Part shown: positions 18,365-27,626 of the stretch, piece by piece
Numbering within the stretch: the stretch's first letter is position 1
How the letters are laid out: every line of letters begins with the position of its first letter
Notes under the pieces: model-generated
What the model saw: the letters and a program-made list of their open reading frames with translations, nothing else
What the model was told of the DNA's origin: nothing
The model's database searches: none
Position numbers and translations under genes: made by a program
Assembly (NCBI GenBank): GCA_903929795.1
Contig: CAIYWC010000095.1
Coordinates: forward strand, 16,950 to 80,949
Origin: an uncultured Myxococcales bacterium
Lineage (GTDB): Bacteria > Myxococcota_A > UBA9042
Reading direction: 5' to 3'
Length of the DNA: 64,000 nucleotides

Positions 18365-19555
18365 ATGTCCGCGCTGTTTGCCCCGCTGTCGACCGCTGAG
18401 ATTGCCGAGCTCGTGCACTGGCGGCGCCACCTGCATCAGGAGCCTGAACTGTCGCTGGAGGAGCACGACACCCAGGCGTGGCTGCTGCAGACGCTGGCGG
18501 CGCTGGGCGCGACGGACGTGCGCAAGGTGGGCGGGACGGGGCTGGCGCTGCATTTTGGCCGCGGCGAGACGGACCGGGCGCTGCTGCTGCGCGCCGACAT
18601 GGACGCGCTGCCGGTGGACGAGCAGACAGGCCTGGCTTTTGCCTCGCGACGGCCCGGGCATATGCACGCGTGCGGGCACGACGGCCACATGGCGTGCCTG
18701 CTGGCGGTGACCAAGCGGCTGATCGCGCACGGCGAGGCGATCGCCGGCCACGTGATCGTCGCGTTCCAGCCGGGCGAGGAAGGCGGTCGCGGCGCGGTCA
18801 AGATGATCGAAGACGGCCTGCTGGACGGGCGCTGGCTGGACGGGCGCGGGCCCAAAGTGCAGGCGGCGTATGGCCTGCACCTGTGGAGCCCGCTGCCGGT
18901 GGGCGTGATCAGCTGCGCCGCGGGGCCGACGATGGCGGCGGTGGACGATTTCACCATTGTCGTCCGCGGTCGCGGTGGCCATGGCGCGCTGCCGCACACG
19001 GCGGATGACGCGATTGTCGCCGCAGCACACGTCGTCGTGGCGCTGCAGTCGATTGCCTCGCGGCGCGCGGATCCGCTGGAGCCGGTCGTCGTGACGGTCG
19101 GCAGCTTCCACGGCGGGAGTGCGTTCAACGTGATCGCGGAGGAAGTCGTGCTGCGCGGCACCGCGCGCAGTTTTGGCAAGGCGGTGGGCGAGGAGCTGCC
19201 GGCGTGGCTGACCCACATTGCGCAGGCGACCGCGCAGGCCCACGGCGCGACGGCGGAGGTCGACTACAAACGCTACACCGTGGCGCTGCGCAACGATCCG
19301 GCGATGGCCGACCGGCTCGCGCGCGTGGCACAGGCGACGCCGGGCGTGACGGCGGTGGACCGCGAGCTGCGGATGATGGCCGGCGAAGACATGGCGTTCT
19401 TTTTGGACGCCGTGCCAGGCTGCTTCTACTTTGTCGGTTGCGGGGGGCCGCAGGCGGAACCGCACCACTCGCCGCGGTTTGTGGTGGACGAGGCCGCGCT
19501 GCCGATCGGCGTAAACGTGATGCTCGGCGCGGTCACGGAGTTCTTTGGCGGGTAG
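18365..19555 (+). CDS. M20 family amidohydrolase
   Basis: 396 residues. Metal ligands and hallmarks of the M20D subgroup are visible: RADMDALPV, HMHACGHDGHMA, QPGEEGGRGA (catalytic Glu pair) and near the C-terminus DMAFFLDAVPG. The dimerisation domain contains GRGGHGALPHTADDAI. These zinc or manganese enzymes cleave N-acyl or amide bonds of amino acids (hippurate, N-acetyl amino acids, IAA conjugates). The substrate cannot be read from the sequence. Divergent from mgtA; its 3' end faces a helical-repeat gene across a hairpin. Confidence 0.88.
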   Translation: MSALFAPLSTAEIAELVHWRRHLHQEPELSLEEHDTQAWLLQTLAALGATDVRKVGGTGLALHFGRGETDRALLLRADMDALPVDEQTGLAFASRRPGHMHACGHDGHMACLLAVTKRLIAHGEAIAGHVIVAFQPGEEGGRGAVKMIEDGLLDGRWLDGRGPKVQAAYGLHLWSPLPVGVISCAAGPTMAAVDDFTIVVRGRGGHGALPHTADDAIVAAAHVVVALQSIASRRADPLEPVVVTVGSFHGGSAFNVIAEEVVLRGTARSFGKAVGEELPAWLTHIAQATAQAHGATAEVDYKRYTVALRNDPAMADRLARVAQATPGVTAVDRELRMMAGEDMAFFLDAVPGCFYFVGCGGPQAEPHHSPRFVVDEAALPIGVNVMLGAVTEFFGG

Positions 19556-19575
19556 GGTCCTCGCGCTGTGTGACA

Positions 19576-19598
19576 TTTTGCCCGCCACCGCGGCAAAA
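19576..19598. terminator. Possible bidirectional terminator hairpin
   Basis: TTTTGCC and GGCAAAA form a 7-bp stem around a 9-base loop between two convergent genes. Runs of T or A at either end of the stem would give a U-tract in both directions. The stem is short and only three of its pairs are G-C. Confidence 0.4.
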
Positions 19599-19668
19599 CC
19601 CAGCGGGCCAGCGAATACAGGGACGAACCCACCTCTGAGGGCGGGCGGCCGTCCTGACGCTCATGCGC

Positions 19669-20538
19669 CTATGCTCCGCGAATCCGCGCGATCACGTCCG
19701 CCACCATCGCCCGTTCCGGCAGCTGCGCGCGCGTCGTCACCGCCAGCGCTTCGCCCAAGGCCAGACCCGCCGCTTCGGGCTGCAGCGCGATCAGCAGCAG
19801 CTGGCCGTGCAGCAGCAGCCCGGCGCCCAGGCTGCGCGCATCGCCGGCCAACCGCAGCAGCCCGACCGCCTGCACCGCGCCGGCCACCGCCGCCTGCACG
19901 TCGCCGACCGCCAGCAGCAACCGGGCGCGCACCAGCCCTGCCTCCCCGCGCAGCAATGGCGGCAGGCTATCCGGATCCCGCAGCACGCGCCCGATGTGGC
20001 GCAGCGTCGCCGGGCCATCTTCGCGCTCCAGGGCCAGCTGAGCGAGATCCAGATGGCACGCGGCGGCGTCGACCGGCAGCGCCAGCGCATCCGCGTCGGC
20101 CGCCAGCGCCTCCAGTCGCGCCGTGGCACCCGCGTCGTCGCCTGCCTCGCGCATGGCGCGCGCGATCGCCCGCTGCGCCCGCAGCGCCACCGGCCAGGCC
20201 TCGGCTTGCAGCGCCAGTTCCACGGACTGGCCCAGCCAATACCGCGACTTTTCGTTGCCCGCGCGCCGCAGCGCGACTTGCGCCACTGTCCACGCGGCCA
20301 GCGCCATCGTCGCCGTCGCACCGGCGGTTTGCGCCAGCGGGCCCGCGCGCCGAGCCGCGTCATCGGCCAGCGCCAGGTCGCCCGCCGCCAGTGCCAAATC
20401 CGCGCGCTCCAGCAGCAGATCCGCCAACCCTGCGCCGTTCCCAGCCCTCAGCTGGTCGATCGCCGCATCCAGGACCGTTGCCGCCAGCGCGTGCTCGCCA
20501 CGGGTCCGAGCGGATCGGCAAAATTCCAGTGTTTCCAT
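19669..20538 (-). CDS. Helical-repeat (TPR-like) protein
   Basis: 289 residues from the ATG at 20538 (METLEFCRSARTRGEHA), 20 bases after the stop of the dehydratase gene. Nearly the whole protein is alanine and leucine-rich helices in pairs of about 34-40 residues (for example AGDLALADDAARRAG, AGDDAGATARLEALA, VGDVQAAVAGAVQAVG), as in degenerate tetratricopeptide repeats. No signal peptide. It probably acts as a cytosolic scaffold. It is the last gene of the long minus-strand run beginning at the glutaredoxin gene. Confidence 0.65.
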   Translation of the reverse strand: METLEFCRSARTRGEHALAATVLDAAIDQLRAGNGAGLADLLLERADLALAAGDLALADDAARRAGPLAQTAGATATMALAAWTVAQVALRRAGNEKSRYWLGQSVELALQAEAWPVALRAQRAIARAMREAGDDAGATARLEALAADADALALPVDAAACHLDLAQLALEREDGPATLRHIGRVLRDPDSLPPLLRGEAGLVRARLLLAVGDVQAAVAGAVQAVGLLRLAGDARSLGAGLLLHGQLLLIALQPEAAGLALGEALAVTTRAQLPERAMVADVIARIRGA

Positions 20539-20558
20539 GCGGTCTGCAGCCACCGCGA

Positions 20559-21575
20559 CTACCTCTGGTACTCGGTCGCGCGGCGGTACTGGTCCAACCG
20601 CCCCGCGACGCTCGCCAGCACCTCGCGCAGACCTTCGTCCAGGGAAACCTGCGCTTCGAATCCCAAAATCTGCTTGGCCCGAGCTGGGTTGCACAGCAGC
20701 CGCATCACTTCGCTGCCCGCCGGCCGCACGCGCTGGTCCTCGCTCACAATCGGCACTTCCCGCCCGGACAGCGCCATCATCCGCGCCGCCAGCTCGCCGA
20801 TCGTCACGCCGACGCCGGTGCCCACGTGCACGGTCTCGCCCGCGATGCCTTCCACCGTGCCGGCCAGCACGAACGCGCGCACCGTGTCGCGCACAAACAG
20901 CAGATCGCGCACTGGGTCCAAGCTGCCGAGCCGCAACTCTGGCTGATTACTCAGCAATTGGCTGGCAATCGTCGGGATCACCGCGCGTGCCGACTGCCGC
21001 GGGCCATACGTGTTGAACGGCCGCAGGGTCACCACGGGCGTCTGGAAGCTGAGAAAATAGCTCTCCGCCAGCTTATCCGCGCCGATCTTGGACGCCGAAT
21101 ACGGCGACTGGCCTTGCAGCGGATGCGCCTCATCGATCGGCACGTACCGCGCCGTGCCGTACACCTCGCTCGTCGAAGTGTGCACCATGCGCCGCACGCC
21201 GCAAATCCGCACAGATTCCAGCAGGTTCTGCGTGCCCACGACGTTGGTCATCACGTAGTTCTGCGGCGCTTCATAGCTCCATGGGATCGCGATCAGCGCC
21301 GCCAGGTGAAACAGCGTGTCCTGGCCCTGGCACAGCCGCAGCATGTGGTGCGGATCGCGGATGTCGCCGGCGATCACTTCGATTTCCTTGGTAATTTCAG
21401 CCGGAATCAGCTCCAACATCCCGCGATCGCCGCGGCCATTGTAGTGCACGAGCGCACGCACCTTGGCGCCTGCCTGCACGAGCTGCTCGCAGAGGTGGCT
21501 GCCGATGAAGCCGCCCGCGCCGGTGACGCAGACCGCGCGGCCTTGCAGGGAAATGGTCTGGATTGTTGCGGACAT
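20559..21575 (-). CDS. legB: NAD-dependent 4,6-dehydratase/epimerase (LegB-like)
   Basis: 338 residues. Extended SDR: NAD-binding GAGGFIGSHL (about 19-28), GDIRDP, the family segment LFHLAALIAIPWSY, catalytic STSEVYGTA and YSASKIGADK, and RPFNTYGPRQSARAVIPT. The whole pattern is that of NAD-dependent UDP-GlcNAc 4,6-dehydratases of the LegB type, used for legionaminic acid and related surface sugars. No other legionaminic genes are nearby, so the product here could be another deoxy sugar. It follows the Ser/Thr kinase gene by 43 bases on the same strand. Confidence 0.85.
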   Translation of the reverse strand: MSATIQTISLQGRAVCVTGAGGFIGSHLCEQLVQAGAKVRALVHYNGRGDRGMLELIPAEITKEIEVIAGDIRDPHHMLRLCQGQDTLFHLAALIAIPWSYEAPQNYVMTNVVGTQNLLESVRICGVRRMVHTSTSEVYGTARYVPIDEAHPLQGQSPYSASKIGADKLAESYFLSFQTPVVTLRPFNTYGPRQSARAVIPTIASQLLSNQPELRLGSLDPVRDLLFVRDTVRAFVLAGTVEGIAGETVHVGTGVGVTIGELAARMMALSGREVPIVSEDQRVRPAGSEVMRLLCNPARAKQILGFEAQVSLDEGLREVLASVAGRLDQYRRATEYQR

Positions 21576-21618
21576 GGTGGCTCGTTCGGCGGTGCGAAGG
21601 CGGCGACGCGCGCTGCGG

Positions 21619-23655
21619 CTATTGCAGGTCGTCGATCAGGTCTTCCTTCTTCTTTTTGACTTCTTTTTTCTCTTCTTTGGGCTCCGCCTTGGGCGTCTCG
21701 GCCTTGGGCTCCGGGCGGGCTGCCTCCACCTTGGCTGGCTCCGGCTTGACCTCCGGCTTGGCCGGCGCGATCCCAGGTGCTTTTGCGTGCACAGGCGCTG
21801 TGGCAACCGGCGGCGCGGCAGGCGCGGGCGGCGCCGCATCCTCGATCAGCTGGGTGTGCTGCATGAAATTCTGGGCGAAATTCAGCGTCACTTCCACCGG
21901 CTTGTAACCGCGCATCACCAGTTGGACGACCTCCGCGGGCGCGCCTTTCTTGCGCGTCATCGTCAGGTTGGTCACGCCCAGGTTCTCGTTGCCGCGCAGC
22001 ACGGTGGCGCCCGGCGGCTGGCTGGTCAGCGTCGCGGTGACCTCGTCCTCCTTCAACGGCTGCGCCGGCGGCGGAATCACGGTGCCCGGCGGCGGTTCCG
22101 CGATCTTGGCGACCTCTTTGATCGCGGGCTTCTGCGTTGCCACAACCGCGACGGCCGCGCCCGTCGCCACCACCAGACCGACCAGGATCGGCACCAACGC
22201 ACTGGTCTTTTTCTTCGGCGGCGCCTCCGGCTGGGCCAGCGCCGCTTGGTCGGGCGACATCCGCAGCGTGCGCGAAGTCATGTTCAGCGTGTGCATCGAC
22301 GGCAGGCGCACGCCCAGGCTCTCCGCTTCGGCCTCGCCCACGCGCGCGTCAAAAGCCGCGGGCAGCTGGTCGGCCAACTTCGTGCATTCCTTGGATAATT
22401 CTTCGGAGGTCTGGATGCGGTCGGCCGGATTCTTCTCCAGCAGCGTCAGGATCAGCTCTTCCACTTCCGCCGGGATCACCTGCTTGAGCGGCGTCCCGTC
22501 CTTGCCCATCAGCTCCACGGACGACGGCTGCGGCGGCAGCTCGTTGACGTGCGAGAGCAGCAGCGACAGCGGCTGGTCCGAGTTGAACGGCGGCATGCCC
22601 GTCGCCATCTCAAACAGCATCACGCCGAGCGCGTACAGGTCGCTGCGGTGGTCCACTGGCTGGGCGGAGCACTGCTCCGGGCTCATGTAGCGCGGCGTGC
22701 CAAAGATGCTGCCAGCCTGGGTCAGCGTGCCTTTTTCGTCTTTGGAATCCGCCATCTTGGCGACGCCGAAGTCCAGCACTTTGACAAAATCCGGGTTGCC
22801 CGACACGTCGATGAGAAAGATGTTCTCCGGCTTCAGGTCCCGGTGCACGATGCCCTTGCCGTGCGCTTCCGCCAGCGACGCCGCGACCTGCGCCATGATG
22901 CGCAGCGCCCGGCGAATCGGCAGCGGCCGCTCTTTGCGCAGCACGTCGTGGAGGGTGCTGCCTTCCAGCATCTCCATCGCGATATACGGGTTGCCCTGCG
23001 GCGTGGTGCCGTAGTCAAAAATCTGAATTGTATTCGGGTGTTTCAGCCGCGAAACCGCGAGCGCCTCCAGCGTGAACCGCCGCAGCACTGTGTCGTTTTC
23101 CGTCAGGTCGCCCAGCAAGACCTTGACCGCCACGTCGCGATCCATGCCTTCCTGCCGCGCCCGGTACACGGCGCCCATGCCGCCCGCGCCGATCTTCTTC
23201 AACACAAGGAACCGGCCGCCCAGCAGCTCGCCTAGCAACTTGTCCTTGCGTTCCCGCTTGTTGCCGTCATCCAGATGCGCGCGGATGCGATCGCCCAGCT
23301 CGTCAGGCTCCGCGGCCTCGTCCAGCCGGGTTGGCGCCGTCATTTGCCCGCGCGGCGGCGCATCGTGGCCCGCCATCGTGTCTTCCGTGGCAATGGCAGC
23401 ATCTTCCGACAGCGTCTTGTCGCCGGTCGCCGCCTGGGCAATCACCTGCGCATCCACGGTCTTCTGGGCATTTCCCGGCTTGGGCGGCGGCGGCGGCGCC
23501 TTGGTCGGCGGCACGGTCCCGGGGCGCATCTCGCCAAAGACGGTCGGCGCATCCGACCCGTCCACGCCAATCGTCTTGGCTGGCTCGTCGTCGTCATGGG
23601 GCGCCACGCCGGAATACGGCCGGGTCGGCTGGGGCGGAGCTTTGCGATCGGTCAT
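21619..23655 (-). CDS. Ser/Thr protein kinase with membrane span and PEGA-like domain
   Basis: 678 residues. A disordered N-terminus (1-140) precedes a complete kinase domain (about 145-430): glycine loop GAGGMGAVY, VAVK lysine, HRDLKPEN catalytic loop, DFG in KVLDFGVAK and RYMSPEQ. One hydrophobic span, ALVPILVGLVVATGAAVAVV, lies near 495-515, then a PEGA-like beta domain (TLTSQPPGATVLRGNENLG) and a long Pro/Lys/Glu tail ending KKKKEDLIDDLQ. All key residues are present, so it should be active. Its ATG overlaps the tmk stop (ATGA), so kinase synthesis is coupled to that of thymidylate kinase. Confidence 0.92.
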   Translation of the reverse strand: MTDRKAPPQPTRPYSGVAPHDDDEPAKTIGVDGSDAPTVFGEMRPGTVPPTKAPPPPPKPGNAQKTVDAQVIAQAATGDKTLSEDAAIATEDTMAGHDAPPRGQMTAPTRLDEAAEPDELGDRIRAHLDDGNKRERKDKLLGELLGGRFLVLKKIGAGGMGAVYRARQEGMDRDVAVKVLLGDLTENDTVLRRFTLEALAVSRLKHPNTIQIFDYGTTPQGNPYIAMEMLEGSTLHDVLRKERPLPIRRALRIMAQVAASLAEAHGKGIVHRDLKPENIFLIDVSGNPDFVKVLDFGVAKMADSKDEKGTLTQAGSIFGTPRYMSPEQCSAQPVDHRSDLYALGVMLFEMATGMPPFNSDQPLSLLLSHVNELPPQPSSVELMGKDGTPLKQVIPAEVEELILTLLEKNPADRIQTSEELSKECTKLADQLPAAFDARVGEAEAESLGVRLPSMHTLNMTSRTLRMSPDQAALAQPEAPPKKKTSALVPILVGLVVATGAAVAVVATQKPAIKEVAKIAEPPPGTVIPPPAQPLKEDEVTATLTSQPPGATVLRGNENLGVTNLTMTRKKGAPAEVVQLVMRGYKPVEVTLNFAQNFMQHTQLIEDAAPPAPAAPPVATAPVHAKAPGIAPAKPEVKPEPAKVEAARPEPKAETPKAEPKEEKKEVKKKKEDLIDDLQ

Positions 23656-24320
23656 CGCGGTGCCTCGTGGCTCACGGTGGCAACTTGCGCCCGTTCCTGG
23701 ACGATCTGCAACACCGCAGACAGCACATCATACGCGATCGCCTCGCGGCTGCGACTGGCATCCAGCACCAAAATTCGCCCCAGCTGCGGCGGCGCCTCGC
23801 GAAAGACCTCGCGGTAGCGTTCGCGCACCAACTCCAGCGTGTCCGCCACCTCAAACCGCTCCCGCGGCTTGCCGCGGTGGTGGATGCGCGTCATCGCATC
23901 GGTCACCGGCAGGTCCAGCAGGATCGTCAAGTCGGGCCGCAGCGCCTCCTTGTTGATCGTGCAAATCCATTCCGGCGTGATGCGGCCATCGCCGTCCACG
24001 ACCTGAAAAGTGAGTGAAGACGCGAGGTAGCGGTCGCAAATCACCGCTTCGTTGCGCGCCAGCGCCGGGCCAATCACGCGCTGGCAATGATCGATCCGGT
24101 CAGCGGCGAACAGCAGCGCGACGGCCGCCGGATCCAGCGGAAACTCCGTCCGCGCGCGCAGCACGTTGCGGATCATCACGCCCACATCGCCGTCCGTCGG
24201 CTCCGCCGTGCGCAACACCGTCCGCCCGGAGCGCTTGAGCGCCGCGGTCAACAAGTCGCCTTGGGTCGTCGTTCCCGACCCATCGGTGCCTTCAAACACG
24301 ATAAACAGCGGTTGATTCAC
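23652..24320 (-). CDS. tmk: Thymidylate kinase with altered P-loop
   Basis: 222 residues, standard length. It phosphorylates dTMP to dTDP for DNA synthesis. Family features: FIVFEGTDGSG at the N-terminus, TAEPTDGDVGVMIRN, CDRYLASSLTFQ (DRY motif) and LLDLPVTDAMTRI. Oddly the P-loop reads GTDGSGTTTQ: the lysine of the usual GxxGxGKS/T is a threonine, and the codon (ACG) is clear. Either this branch uses another residue or activity is changed. It overlaps both neighbours by 4 bases, in the order lipoprotein, tmk, Ser/Thr kinase. Confidence 0.9.
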   Translation of the reverse strand: MNQPLFIVFEGTDGSGTTTQGDLLTAALKRSGRTVLRTAEPTDGDVGVMIRNVLRARTEFPLDPAAVALLFAADRIDHCQRVIGPALARNEAVICDRYLASSLTFQVVDGDGRITPEWICTINKEALRPDLTILLDLPVTDAMTRIHHRGKPRERFEVADTLELVRERYREVFREAPPQLGRILVLDASRSREAIAYDVLSAVLQIVQERAQVATVSHEAPR

Positions 24321-25111
24321 GGGATTTTCCGCCTGCTCTCAAGTTGCACAGCCTCGTCCACGCACGGCATCTCTTGCCGCAGCATGCCATCGGGACACGT
24401 CAGCGCAAATGCCTCGGCGTCTGCGGGCAGGTCCAGATCGATTTGTCGCATGGTTACCGTCACATCCACGTCCTTGGCCTTGTAGTGCAGGTTGTCCGGT
24501 CGGTGCTCGCCGGCAATGTACTCGATCGACGCCACGCGCTCGGCGTGGTCAAACAGCACCGTCCCCACGATACGGAAATCCTGCGGCGAAACGAAGATTT
24601 GCTGGTGCGGCGCGTCGTCGGCGCCCAGCGTGACCACGTACAGCGCGCGTGAGCGATCCCATGTCAGCTGTCTCGTCGGCACATCGAGCAGCGGCGGTCG
24701 ACCCAACAGCGCCGGCGCCAGCTGCTGCGGTGACAGCGCGATCGGCACCAAGCGCGCCATGTTGGTCGGACACGCGTCGCCGATCAGGCACTTGTCGCCA
24801 CCGCGCTCGAACGAGACGAACCGCTTGCCGTCGGTCGCCATCACCGCCAGCATGTCCAGCGTTGGCGACACCGCCTGCATGTGCACCGACTGCGGCAGCG
24901 CGACGATGACGATGAGGTCCACCGACCGCCGCTCGCCCGCCACGTACGCGTCCAGTCGCGCCCGTCCTTGGGCTGTCTGCGGCAGCGGCCGCGCCAGCGC
25001 GCGCGCCAAGACCTCCTCCGCCGTTTGCGGACCGTCCGCCGGCAGCGCGACCTGCGCGCCGCTGCACGCGATGATCAGCGCGCACAAGGCCAACCAGGCG
25101 CGGCTCCTCAT
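24317..25111 (-). CDS. Lipoprotein, LolA/DUF4292-like
   Basis: 264 residues with an N-terminal lipoprotein signal ([18 protein letters not shown]; Cys16 in the lipobox). The body is beta-rich with segments such as [35 protein letters not shown] and [21 protein letters not shown] that resemble the half-barrel of LolA/DUF4292 outer-membrane lipoprotein carriers. A likely periplasmic role in lipid or lipoprotein handling is inferred from fold resemblance only. It is coupled by 4-base overlaps to the aspartate kinase upstream and tmk downstream. Confidence 0.65.
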   Translation of the reverse strand: MRSRAWLALCALIIACSGAQVALPADGPQTAEEVLARALARPLPQTAQGRARLDAYVAGERRSVDLIVIVALPQSVHMQAVSPTLDMLAVMATDGKRFVSFERGGDKCLIGDACPTNMARLVPIALSPQQLAPALLGRPPLLDVPTRQLTWDRSRALYVVTLGADDAPHQQIFVSPQDFRIVGTVLFDHAERVASIEYIAGEHRPDNLHYKAKDVDVTVTMRQIDLDLPADAEAFALTCPDGMLRQEMPCVDEAVQLESRRKIP

Positions 25112-26316
25112 GCGGCACCGCCGAGAAACGCCGCGTGCAGCGCAGCCGCCGCCGCATCGCCCTGGTCCGGCGGCAGGAGCGCAGACAGCGTCAAGCCATG
25201 GGCCAGCACCGGAGTTTGCGGCGTCAGAAACGGCGCCAGCGCGCGGCGAAACGGCGTCAGCAGGTCACTTTCTCGCCCCACGCCCGGGCCGACAATCGAC
25301 ACCAACGTGCCGGCCACGCTGGCGGGCCGCTGGCCGGTCGCGTCGGGCAGGTCGCGCAGCCGGTCGATGAGCCGCGCGAATTGCGCGTCCACCGTGTCCG
25401 CGACGTCGCGGCCCAGCAGCAGCAGCGTCTGGCCAGGCAGCTGCAGGCTGAAAATCGGTGGAATGGCAAAGGCTTGCAGCGCGTGGGCCAAGCCATCGAC
25501 CTCGCCCGACCAAGTCAGAAACACGCAGTGCGGCCGGGTCGTCGCCGCGGCGATCCACGGCCGGTCCACCGGCGGATTCAGCCGCACCACCGTCTCACCC
25601 GGTCGACCATCGGTTGCGCGTGCGTAGAGCGCCACGTCGTGCAGGCGCGCCCACGCAACCGCATCTGCTCCCAGCACTTTCGCTCCCGCTCGCGCCATCG
25701 CCAGCATCTCGTCGTGACCCAGGTCGTCCAGCCGGCGCGCATCCGCCACCTTGCGCGGGTCAGCGCTATAGACGCCGTCGACGTCGGAATAGATCTCGCA
25801 CGCCTCCGCCGAGAGCGCCGCCGCCAGCGCGACCGCAGTCGTGTCCGAGCCGCCGCGGCCCAGCGTTGTCACTTCTTTTTTCCAGGACACGCCCTGAAAG
25901 CCCGCGACGATCACAATTTGCCCCGCGTCCAGCGCGTCCTGCACCCGAAACGGCCGCACTTCCACGATCCGCGCTCCGCCCGGCGCGTCGTTGGTGATGA
26001 TGCCGCATTGGCTGCCGGTCATCGATGTCGCAGGTTCACCCAAGTCCCTGATCGCCATGGCCAAAATCGCCATCGCGATCCGCTCGCCGGCCGTCAGCAG
26101 CATGTCCAGCTCGCGGCGATCCGGCGTCGGCGTGACCTCGTGTGCCAATTGCACCAGTGAATCCGTGGTCTTGCCCATCGCGGAAACCACGACGACGACG
26201 CGTTTGCCCGACCGGCGCGTCGCGACGGCGTGCGCGGCCACGCGGCGGATTCCGGCGACGTCTGCGACCGACGAGCCGCCGAATTTCTGAACAATAATGG
26301 GGAGATCGATGGGCAT
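25108..26316 (-). CDS. lysC: Aspartate kinase
   Basis: 402 residues from the ATG at 26316 ([17 protein letters not shown]). The kinase hallmarks are [60 protein letters not shown] and [13 protein letters not shown]. The last 130 residues form the two ACT-type regulatory domains, so feedback control by lysine or threonine is expected. It catalyses the first step to lysine, methionine, threonine and diaminopimelate. A further 14 in-frame codons to 26358 were judged not part of it. It starts a chain of four overlapping genes. Confidence 0.93.
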   Translation of the reverse strand: MPIDLPIIVQKFGGSSVADVAGIRRVAAHAVATRRSGKRVVVVVSAMGKTTDSLVQLAHEVTPTPDRRELDMLLTAGERIAMAILAMAIRDLGEPATSMTGSQCGIITNDAPGGARIVEVRPFRVQDALDAGQIVIVAGFQGVSWKKEVTTLGRGGSDTTAVALAAALSAEACEIYSDVDGVYSADPRKVADARRLDDLGHDEMLAMARAGAKVLGADAVAWARLHDVALYARATDGRPGETVVRLNPPVDRPWIAAATTRPHCVFLTWSGEVDGLAHALQAFAIPPIFSLQLPGQTLLLLGRDVADTVDAQFARLIDRLRDLPDATGQRPASVAGTLVSIVGPGVGRESDLLTPFRRALAPFLTPQTPVLAHGLTLSALLPPDQGDAAAAALHAAFLGGAA

Positions 26317-26394
26317 GTGCGCGTTGTGCGGCCGGGGGCGGTTGGGGGCGTCGAGCATAGCACACTGCAGCGGACCGTTACAGCGCAGCCGTGA

Positions 26395-26811
26395 TCACAG
26401 GCCCTGGTCCGGCGCAGTCGGAGCGGCCGATTCGACCGGTTTTTGCTCGACCATCTGCCAGTGCCGATCCAGCCATTCCCAAGTCTGTTCCATGAGTTCC
26501 GTGCGCATCACTGGATCGTTCGGCCGGCTCCAGGTCGCTTCCACCAGCACGCGCGCGCGCTCGCCCGTGGCATCCGGCTCCACCGCGCGGATGTCGTACT
26601 CGTGGATGACCATGTTGCCTTGGGCCGAGCGCTTTTGGGCGATGAACGTCACGCGGCGGCCCGACGGCACCAGCTCGGCGGCCTTTTCGATCATGCCCCA
26701 GCGCATGTACCGGGCAAAATCGGTCACGTCGGTCTTCAAGGTGCTCGCCCGGCTCGCGCCGCTGCACGCCAGCGCCAGCGCCAAGAGCGCCGCAAGGCCC
26801 AGGCGCCTCAC
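26395..26811 (-). CDS. Small lipoprotein
   Basis: 138 residues. Signal MRRLGLAALLALALACSG has a lipobox ALAC with Cys16. The mature part, TDFARYMRWGMIEKAAELV, GRRVTFIAQ and QTWEWLDRHWQMVEQKP, is a compact alpha/beta domain rich in Trp and Arg. I do not recognise a family. It overlaps the glutaredoxin gene by 4 bases and lies 78 bases before the aspartate kinase, so it is probably in the same operon. Confidence 0.7.
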   Translation of the reverse strand: MRRLGLAALLALALACSGASRASTLKTDVTDFARYMRWGMIEKAAELVPSGRRVTFIAQKRSAQGNMVIHEYDIRAVEPDATGERARVLVEATWSRPNDPVMRTELMEQTWEWLDRHWQMVEQKPVESAAPTAPDQGL

Positions 26812-27071
26812 GCGGCTCCTTGCAGCAACCGCGTCAGCTTGCCCGTGCGCTCCAACTCGGACACGTCGCTGTAGCCGCCGACGAACGTGTCGCCCACGAC
26901 GATCATCGGCACCGTCTGCCAGTTGTACCGCTGCGACAGCTCTTCGCGCAGCGCGTGCTTGTCGTCCAGATAGACTTCCGTATAAGCCACCTGCAGGCGG
27001 TCAAACAGCCGCTTGGCCATGACGCAGTACGGGCACATGCGCGTGCGGTAGATGGTGACGGGAACTGGCAT
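26808..27071 (-). CDS. grxC: Glutaredoxin
   Basis: 87 residues, full length for a class I glutaredoxin. Redox centre CPYC at residues 13-16 in YRTRMCPYCVMAK, cis-proline TVPMIVVG and glycine pair GGYSDVSEL are all present. It reduces disulfides and glutathione mixed disulfides in the cytoplasm. First gene of the minus-strand run; the 48-base gap to the divergent ruvX must contain its promoter. Confidence 0.92.
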   Translation of the reverse strand: MPVPVTIYRTRMCPYCVMAKRLFDRLQVAYTEVYLDDKHALREELSQRYNWQTVPMIVVGDTFVGGYSDVSELERTGKLTRLLQGAA

Positions 27072-27137
27072 GGCGGTGCTCCGAGGCCGTCAGGATAGCG
27101 CGCGGCAATCGCGCCGTCCATGCAGACGCGAGGCAAC

Positions 27138-27575
27138 ATGCAGCGAGACGGCGTGTTTTTGGCGATCGACCTCGGGCGCGCGCGCATGGGCCTGGCCGTC
27201 AGCGCGGCGGGGACGCCGCTGGCGCTGCCGCACAGCGTGGCGGCGCGGCTGGGCACGCGGCGGGATTTGGCGCAGCTGCTGCCGTTGTGCGACCGCCTGC
27301 AGGTCCAGGGGCTGGTCGTGGGGCTGCCGATGGAGCAGCCGGCGGACGCCAGCTCGGCGCGGCTGTGCCGGCAGTTCGCGTTGGCGCTGGCGGCAGCGCA
27401 GGCGCGTCCGGTGTGGCTGGTGGACGAGGCGGACACGACAACGGTGGCCCACGACGGGTTGCGGATGCTCGGCATGAAGGCGGCCAAGCGCCGGACGCAG
27501 GTGGATAAGTTCGCCGCCGCCGTGATCCTGCAGCGCTTTCTCGACGGCGCGCCAGCGGAGCAGATCTCTGCCTGA
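27138..27575 (+). CDS. ruvX: RuvX/YqgF family nuclease-like protein
   Basis: 145 residues from the ATG at 27138 (MQRDGVFLAIDLG), with GAGG just upstream; an ATG at 27120 is an alternative. RNase H-like fold: FLAIDLGRARMGLAVS (first catalytic Asp), VVGLPM, WLVDEADTTT and the C-terminal VDKFAAAVILQRFLD. The family processes the 5' end of 16S pre-rRNA and may act on Holliday junctions. The usual DER(L/M)(T/S)T motif reads DEADTTT here, losing the arginine. Divergent from the glutaredoxin gene. Confidence 0.85.
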   Translation: MQRDGVFLAIDLGRARMGLAVSAAGTPLALPHSVAARLGTRRDLAQLLPLCDRLQVQGLVVGLPMEQPADASSARLCRQFALALAAAQARPVWLVDEADTTTVAHDGLRMLGMKAAKRRTQVDKFAAAVILQRFLDGAPAEQISA

Positions 27576-27626
27576 AGCACCTTGCGGCCGACGGCGCGGC
27601 GGCTATGCTTGCAGCCCGGAGTGACG

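Noticed and set aside
18257..19588. N-terminal extension of the Mg ATPase to 1291 residues
   Set aside because: The extra 444 residues are antisense to the M20 amidohydrolase, and MADKN at 18256 is a normal MgtA start.
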